64,000 bases of DNA from Spisula solida (Eukaryota; Mollusca; Bivalvia; Venerida; Mactridae). The translations under genes were made by a program, and so were the position numbers. The stretch lies in NCBI GenBank assembly GCA_947247005.1, contig OX365952.1, positions 43,752,722-43,816,721 of the forward strand, given 5' to 3'. Below are positions 56,985 through 64,000 of this stretch, piece by piece (position 1 is the stretch's first letter; the number at the start of each line of letters is the position of its first letter). The notes below the pieces were generated by a model. The model did no database searches. It was not told the origin of the DNA and was given only the letters and a program-made list of their open reading frames with translations.

Positions 56985-58160
56985 AACAAGAGGATCATAG
57001 ATCCTGGGGCGCTCACCTGCTAAACATGGCCAAACTTTGAACTTGATCTTAATGTCATCAAGATGAACATATTGACTAAACTTGATGACGGTTAAAGCAG
57101 AACTGAGGCCTCCAGAGTGTAAAAAAAGTTTTGCTATTATTATTTGACATATTGACCAAGTTTTTTACCCACATGACACAACTTCAAACGTGACCTTAAG
57201 GTCATCAAGATAGACATTTTGACCAAAGTTGATCAAGATTAAAGCAAAAATATGGCCTCAAGAGTGTTAATTAGGTTTTCTATTATTTGACCTCTTGACC
57301 TAGTTTTTGACCCCACATGACCCAACTTCGAACTACTGACCAAGTTTGGTGAAGATCAAAGCAAAAATGTGGCCTCCAAAGTGTTAACAAGGTTTTCCTA
57401 TTATTTGACCTTTTGACCTAGTTTTTGACCCCACATGAACCAACTTCAAACTTGACCAAGATAAACACTTTGACTTAACTTCATGATGATTAAAGCAAAA
57501 ATGTGGCAGCCAGAGTGTTAACAAGGTTTTCCTATTATTTGACCCTTTGAACTAGTTTTTGACCCCACATGACCCAACTTCAAACTTGACCTTAAGGTCA
57601 CCAAGATAAACATTTTGGCCAAACTTCATGAAGATTAAAGCAAAAATGTGGCCACCAGAGTGTTAACAAGGTTATCCTATTATTTGACCTTTTGACCTAG
57701 TTTTTGACCCCACATGACCTAACTTCGAACTTGACCTTAAGGTCACCAAGATAAACATTTTTAACCAAACTTCATGATGATTAAAGCAAAAATGTGGCCA
57801 CCAGAGTGTTAACAAGGTTATTCTATTATTTGACCTTTTGACCTTTTGACCTGACATGACCCAACTTCGAACTTGATTTCATTGAGATACAACTACTAAC
57901 CAAGTTTGGTGAAGATCAAAGAGAGAATGTGACCTCCAGAGTGTTAACAAGATTTTGCTATTATTTGACCTTTTGACCTACTTTTTGACCCCAAATGACC
58001 CAACTTCGAACTTTCCCTAGATTTCATTGAGATACAACTACTGTCCAAGTTTGGTGAAGATCAAAGCAAAATTGAAAGTGCTAGAGCGTTAACGGTGAAT
58101 TGTCTAACAGACGGACAGACGACGGACAAAAAAAAATCACAAAAACTCACCTGCCACTAA
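56985..58160 (+). repeat. Long interspersed repeat with internal units of about 120-140 bp
   Basis: Starts aaacaagaggatcatagatc then ctggggcgctcacctg and ends gacggacagacgacggacaa then aactcacctg. Internal units repeat ttgacctagtttttgacccc, ttcgaacttgaccttaaggt, aagcaaaaatgtggcc and gagtgttaacaaggtt about seven times. I recognise it as a common bivalve repeat type. No ORF; lies in the GLYAT-like intron. Confidence 0.8.
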
Positions 58161-58975
58161 TATATAATTCTAGAGTTTGTCTTGTTTTACTTTATTTATG
58201 GTCTTTTTATAATACGGGGTATCGTTTTCATTATTTTTGTTGATTTTGAGAATTTAATTGAAATAGCGAACACAATTTGAAGAATCACCAATGGCTGTGA
58301 GAACAATTCATCCGTAAAAATCAATGTTTGAACCACTTAATGCTATAGTTTTCGTACCGTTCAAGAAAATGGCCAATTCTGCAAAAAATATGTTTTTTTG
58401 TAATAAAATGTTTAGGGTCGGGTCAAGAAATTAGGGTCGGTCGGGTTACTAGAACCACATAATTGTAATGTAATGTTTTGGCCTCACAATTACATGAATT
58501 TTCATGATATAAACAAGTCAATTGTATTGAAACTATCAATGTTCACCAAGTACAATATCTACACTATATAGATGTACCGGATACGAACATGACATAAAAA
58601 GCATGTTATCAAAACATCTCATTATAAACATCTTTAATGATGTCTAGCAACTAAAAAATTCATAAAATTTTGAAATCCAATTTGCTAAATTGATGATAGG
58701 ATGATAACGTAACACAGAGTGTTTAAAGGTTTAAAGGTATGCATTGTGAAACCTACACTGGGTACAAACAAGTGCAAAATGTAATACCATCCCAACCACA
58801 GGTCCAGACAAAAATATTTAATTTACTCTTATTTACTTAGTAGAAGGAATTGTGATGAATCGGTTGGAAAAAATCAAGGGACCATCGCCAATTTGGAATT
58901 CCTCAGTGGGACCTAGGCTTAAAGTTGCAATCGTTCAGTTTTAAGCAAAATTGATTTATTGCATGTAATTTCTAC

Positions 58976-59195
58976 AGTTATCACAGATAACTAACTGTAT
59001 CATTGATAAAGAGTTAAAAGAAAGAAAAAACATTTTTTGTAAAATTTATATTGTACTGTATTTTAGTATACTGTGATGATGATGTACATGTATATAGAAT
59101 ATATAATATGTTATATATAGTACAATATAAATTTTTCTTTTTTTTCTGTTTTAACTCTTTATCAATGATGCAGTTACCTGTGGTAATTTTATCTC
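58976..59195. repeat. Inverted repeat, arms about 75 bp
   Basis: The left arm (acagttatcacagataacta ... tcattgataaagagttaaaa) is inverted on the right (ttttaactctttatcaatga then gcagttacctgtggtaa). The centre is AT-rich and itself partly palindromic (tatataatatgttatatata). Confidence 0.7.
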
Positions 59196-59825
59196 ATTTT
59201 AAAATCTTATCATAAATGTTATCTTTGCAACTCATTTTTCATGACATTGAATGCTAGATTTCAAGGAGAAAATGCAGGGTGTCAAGGACTATTTGACACA
59301 ATGCAAGGTGATTTCATATAGGTCTACAAATATCTCTTATATCAGAAGCATGCTCGGATTACTATTACAAAATGTTTAACCCATCAAGATGTAGGGTAAT
59401 TGCTTTTTTGTCGGTTATTATAAATCTCAATATTAGATTTTTTTCTTTGAAGATGAGAAATTGTTTTATTTGAGGCTCAGTCATGCATTTTTCAAAAACC
59501 CATTATATACATATGTAATGACCCTTGGTGATAGAAAGTTGGTTTAAAATGTTTTCAAATTTTCAGCATTTTATTATAAGCACACATCCACTGGGAGCCC
59601 TAGCTACTGAGAGGCCATAGCTACAGAGGTATTGATACCCAATCCTGAAAATAAGACATCTTTTCTGGTATCACTCGAATACACAATCATCCCTACATCA
59701 AACTGTGTTTCAAATGTTGTTCTATTGATAAAGCTTGCTTATTCAACAGGATAAACTTTCTCAATACTTGGAATTGTAAACGTAACATTCATCAAATGAC
59801 TCAGTAGGTTCTTACTCATGCACCA

Positions 59826-59905
59826 AGGTGTAGAGCAGTGGCCTAGAGGTAGGGCATGCGCTATGAGAGGTCTGGGGTTCAATCCCCGACTGCATCACTG
59901 CTTAA
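59826..59905 (+). repeat. tRNA-like SINE head
   Basis: Carries gtggcctagaggtagggc (A box) and ggggttcaatccccgac (B box) with correct spacing (about 35 nt). Its downstream body is not matched elsewhere in the window. A SINE is likelier than a tRNA gene because the acceptor stem does not pair well. Confidence 0.5.
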
Positions 59906-60121
59906 TTTCTTTGAGCAAGAATAAACGACAATGCTCCATTATTCGACCAAGGTGTGAGGGTAGTGTATGTTCAATATACCAGGGCACCAAATCTTGATGT
60001 TGGCTGCACACCCACCAAGAGAGAAATAGTCTACCCTGAGAGAGACTTAAACACTGTTGTCCTTAGGTAGCCCAATGACCAGGGGAAGTTAAAATGTCAA
60101 AGGGACTTTCTTTAAACTTAC

Positions 60122-60245
60122 ACAGGTTCTGTAGGAAGGTCTTGTTTGGTCCATGCATACATAAATCTTGGTTCTAGTGATGATATCTGTCCCATGTGTT
60201 TATGTGACATTGCTTGTATCACCGGGGTAACATCACGTGGTACAC
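60122..60245 (-). CDS. Glycine N-acyltransferase-like protein, penultimate exon
   Basis: Minus-strand acceptor cttcag (exon edge 60245) and donor cctgt|gtaagt (edge 60122). It is 124 nt, reading VPRDVTPVIQAMSHKHMG, ISSLEPRFMYAWTKQDLP and TEPV. The phase joins exactly to the last exon at 55398, making a continuous segment across LPTEPVVPDGLVLGK. Earlier exons (start and N-terminal domain) were not found between 60246 and 64000. Confidence 0.75.
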
Positions 60246-60459
60246 CTGAAGATATATGACGATCAACGCTATAATCATATCACATACAACATAATACCTT
60301 CATACTCAAACTTATAAGAATCAGTATCACCCCGCTGATAACTAGTACATGTTTAAAAACATATATCCTCATTAAAAAAAATTTCATAAGCACACACATT
60401 TTATTTTTCTACAGAAAAAGGCTGGAATCACAAACAATCTAGTCATGGTAACCAGACAT

Positions 60460-60911
60460 CCCTGGCTTAGAATGAGAAGGTCGTAAGTGACGACCTTATA
60501 TTAAAGACTCCTGCATATTTGAAATCTGCATCACAAGGCACTTCTTATGAGGCTATTTTCATGAAAATCAGAACTGATCATGTTGACCAAACCGAAGTTT
60601 AACAAGTAATTAAGAATTGCAAGCAATACAGAAGTCCCCTACAATTTGTGTCAGAATCAAAATAGTTTTAGACGTGCATAATCCCCTCATTGCCCCCTAT
60701 CCACATATCAAGTTTCATAAACCTAGCTTGAAAACTGTTTGAGTTATGGCAGGATCCAGATTTGGGCATATATCCACTCTTTCTGTCGCCATAGCAACCA
60801 CAATTTTTGTCAGAATCAAAATATTTTTCTGACTGACTGACTGACTGACTGACTGACTGACTGACTGACTGACTGACTGACTGACTGACTGACTGACTGA
60901 CTGACTGACTG

Positions 60912-60943
<32 letters not shown>

Positions 60944-61060
60944 ACGGACTGACGGACAGACGGACGGATGGAGGGCACACCTATAGTCCCCTTCGGTCAA
61001 AAACCGGTAGGGGACTAAAAAGCTTGTTTTTCCATAAGTAAAGAGTAGTATTCAGACATT
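60460..61060 (+). repeat. Interspersed repeat related to 14941-15158, carrying a (CTGA)n tract
   Basis: Shares gagaaggtcgtaagtgacga, gcatatttgaaatctgcatc, ttcatgaaaatcagaact, gttgaccaaaccgaagttt and, at its end, gcttgtttttccataagtaa then agagtagt with the 14.9-kb element, in reverse arrangement. It is about 380 bp longer. Confidence 0.7.
60829..60937 (+). repeat. (CTGA)n microsatellite, 109 bp
   Basis: About 27 perfect units, then degenerate cggacgga units. On the minus strand it yields a spurious SVSQSVSQ frame. Confidence 0.97.
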
Positions 61061-63655
61061 AAGTCAGAGGATGAAATCAGTATTCATATGTTTCAGAGAG
61101 CCAACTGACTAATACATTCGGGAGAAATCAATGGCAATAACTCGGGAGTAATTGTGTGATAATTGGACTGGTATATGCACAGGTATTCGGCATGTTGGCT
61201 GTGACCCCCACACCCTGCCAGTGAATCACTCTACAACCCATACAGAGAGCTTAAACATGTTTAAATAGTGTCCGAACAACATAAAATAACATTTCATTAA
61301 ATATCTGAAAAATCCCCTTGGTGTCTTATAACATTAGTAGAAGGTAAACAAGAATGTCACTGTCAATGTGTACGTTGGTAGGCTTACATGTGATGTGAAG
61401 TCGGTGTTTGATTTGCACGTATCCCTGATGAAGGCTAAAGTGTTAAGCCGAAACGTTGGTAATAATTAAAATGATAAACACCTCCATTGTTTAGTCGTGT
61501 GGTTGCACTTACTCCTTTATTTATTGAACTCAGTTTTACACTACATGTATAAGGTCACATTTTTTTTTAATTTTTGGTTTAAAGGATTTTAAAAAATGTT
61601 TAGTTCTAAGATGTTGGTATGAGGGAATGGACATTTTATAAGAGGGCAAAAAATGTTTTTAGTGTCCAAGCCCCAAGGTCCCTCAACTCCTTTTGAGATA
61701 GTTTATCATTCCCTCATATTAATAGCAAATTTAATATTTTTTATCAACCAATTTAAAAACCTTCACCGCAGACAGAAAATTGAAAAGACTACATGTAGAG
61801 TGAAGGAATATAAACCTGATCCTGACCTTTAAGCATGTCAATACAAGGTTACAGCTAAAATATATCAATGTCCACTAGTTGATTGTGCAATACGGGTCCT
61901 TTAGTTTCTGTTTGCATTATGTACACCTTGATGTTAATATTTCCGTACTCTTTTTAATATGAAACTTGGTATATTATAAACATACAGGTATACTTGCTAT
62001 AACCTTCCGATAACCCCGAAATAATCACACACCGGTATAAACTTATTAATATAGGGTACTGTTGTATAATCAACCATATTTGTATATAACTGGTGCAATC
62101 AATGCATACATGTATAAATAATTCCAAATCATTTGTAGTATGGAGATTTTAATGTGATCCTCGACCTTCTATTAGCATAATTCAACGGCTGATATCTTGT
62201 CTATATTTTAACCACCCCATTTATGTTTGCATAAGCGGGTAGTATCACGAAGACGCTCGAGGTGTAATACCAACAAACATCTAAAGGACTAATATTGCAT
62301 GGTGTGCTTGCAGAAGTTGATATATTCAAAATGCATCGACTCAATGTAATGCATTCATACATAAAGGTTAGGATCACATCAATTTCTACATTCTTATATT
62401 ATATAATACCTTGATCTGACAGTATTTATATGCCTGGATTTATAGGCGAATATTCTGTCATAATATTATACATGTAGTGTACAATGTATTGGGAAATAAA
62501 TCTTTAACAACTTGGTTATTTACTTATAATCTTAAACTGTGAACATCAAATATTTGTAAATAGATCTATTTATCATTCATTTCAATATTTAAAGGTATGT
62601 TTTCTAATGTATAATTATTATATACAGTATACACATTATACTCAGTCTGGCACTTTATCAAGACTTCCTGATTTTTAAATACGGGTAATTTTATTTTAGG
62701 TTGAGGTCCAAATACCAGTTTTTTGTCATATGGAGACTTGGATACCCAACATTAAAAATTATCCATTCCGAAAGCCATACCGTGGAAAATTACCTTACAT
62801 TGTAAATATATGTCAACATACATGCCAGATCTCCCGCATCATGCATGAGTCTCACACATTTGAGACTTAATTTAACATGCATGATCGGAGGCAAATTGAT
62901 CAAATCTCATGCTTTTCTTGGACATGTATAATGGAACCTGACATTTTTTGTTTACATTATGAAAATGATCACAAATATAAGTTTAAATTGCTTAATGAAG
63001 CATGCATGGTATTGTCGTATAAATATAAAATTAGTGAAAACTGCCTACAAACGTCATTAATTTAAATTTGAGCAAGAAGAATCTCCCTCATTTTAATGAA
63101 ATTTCCATCACTAATCTCAAGCAAACGGGTCTTTGAAACATTGCATGTATGTGTCAAATAGAACTTTGAAGTCATAGTATTTATTACTAAAATCTGCACT
63201 ATTGTTATACAAAATGACATGCAATACAATTGTATGAAGGCAAATTTAAAGTGTATGTATAGATTTTGTTCCTCTGAGTGGATGTCTGCCAGCTTTTATC
63301 TTTGTTAATATATTCTATTTAGACAGCTCAGAGCACCAAATATAACGCAACGTCATCAATGCATCAAATGAATGCAATAACGTATATCGCAACAACAACT
63401 GAGAATATTTCATTGCCTACTAAAAAGGGTAATAATAAAAATTAAACATGGAAGGCAGCATCCAACAGAAACAGCCGAGTATAGAAAACAGAAATAACAC
63501 AGACCACTTACTAACACACAGCACAATACCCAACACAAAACTGATCAAGAAAACGAAGCTAAAACGCTGAAAGTACAAGTTTCAGCTGTCAAAAAAGTCC
63601 TAAAAGGTTTAAGAATCAGTCTTATTCATTTTTTTAAATCTCAATTATATATAGT
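61061..63655. other. Intergenic or intronic sequence upstream of the GLYAT-like exons
   Basis: No exon could be supported. A motif at 61428-61462 (ctgatgaaggctaaagtgtt then aagccgaaacgttgg) resembles a module seen in many animal interspersed repeats. The rest is AT-rich. Confidence 0.4.
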
Positions 63656-64000
63656 TAAATATACATTGTATACTCCATAGGCATTTGGTGTCAACTCGCC
63701 CTAAATTAATTATTTGTCCTTGTCACTGATCGACCCTGGTACTGAAGAGAGTAGAAGATTGGGAAGCGGTAAGTTTAGCTGCAATTGATATGACGTTACG
63801 AAAGCTGGTACCCAGTTTTTCTACAGTTGTCATAGCAAACCCGGATGCAAGATACTCTGACGTCATATCCATTGCGGCTAAACATGGCCGCTTTCCCAAC
63901 TTTCTATTCTCTTCAGTACCAGGGTCGATCAGTGACAAGGACAAATCATTAATTTACGGCGAGTTGAAACCAAATGCCTATATATGATATACTCAATATT
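63656..64000. mobile_element. Foldback element at the right edge, arms about 140 bp
   Basis: The left arm 63656-63800 (ggcatttggtgtcaactcgc, ttgtccttgtcactgatcga, ccctggtactgaagagagta) is inverted at 63860-64000, with roughly 90 percent agreement by eye and a spacer of about 58 bp. The right arm may continue past the window. Short frames on both strands come from the palindrome. Confidence 0.85.

Noticed and set aside
60668..61000. Ser-Val-Ser-Gln repeat frame on the minus strand
   Set aside because: Translation of the (CTGA)n tract within an interspersed repeat.
63723..63944. 73-codon minus-strand frame as a gene
   Set aside because: It lies in a palindrome and reads through both arms; kept only as a possible captured fragment in the findings.

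Overview
The window is animal nuclear DNA, very probably from a bivalve mollusc or a close lophotrochozoan relative. It is AT-rich, genes are sparse and split by GT-AG introns, and most of the sequence is transposon, SINE and minisatellite material. The molluscan call rests on several interspersed repeats I recognise as typical of bivalves: one beginning with a gctcacctgagc motif, one ending in a long ggacagacgacggac motif, and tRNA-headed SINEs. The species cannot be read from the sequence.

Four protein-coding loci are supported. (1) Positions 2-1417, plus strand: the 3' part of a gene for a PIN/FEN1-like nuclease-fold protein with a C-terminal cysteine cluster; it is open at the left edge. 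(2) Positions 15441-16694, minus strand: a single-exon class A (rhodopsin-like) G-protein-coupled receptor with a long third intracellular loop. (3) Positions 40746-49093, plus strand: the complete six-exon THOC3 gene (THO/TREX mRNA-export complex, WD40 protein, 320 residues), with every splice junction consistent in phase. (4) Positions 60245 down to 54768, minus strand: the last two exons of a glycine N-acyltransferase-like (GNAT fold) gene; earlier exons lie in unresolved sequence or beyond the window. The four have unrelated roles and nothing suggests they work together.

Layout: 0-5 kb PIN-like gene and small foldback elements; 5.1-7.5 kb a 22-bp minisatellite; 8.6-15.2 kb SINEs, a four-member TIR family and a long hairpin; 15.4-16.7 kb the GPCR; 16.7-23.1 kb sparse; 23.1-24.1 kb a TIR element filled with a 30-bp minisatellite that changes orientation; 27.4-30.1 kb a 36-bp array of about 75 units; 30.6-32.4 kb a 374-bp (TTAC)n tract at the 3' end of a dead LINE, then a SINE-like repeat; 35.6-39 kb a mariner-like insertion and a 1.7-kb ORF-less TIR element; 39.05-40.57 kb an inverted LINE copy close upstream of THOC3; 40.7-49.1 kb THOC3 with transposons in introns 1, 2, 4 and 5 and a splice-donor-bearing minisatellite in intron 3; 49.2-52.4 kb three more minisatellites; 53-64 kb the GLYAT-like gene with repeats in its 4.7-kb intron, and a foldback element at the right edge.

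The strongest unusual signal is in THOC3 intron 3. About 19 copies of a roughly 24-bp unit begin at the end of exon 3, and each copy repeats the exon-intron junction sequence, so one authentic 5' splice site is followed by about 18 look-alike donors.
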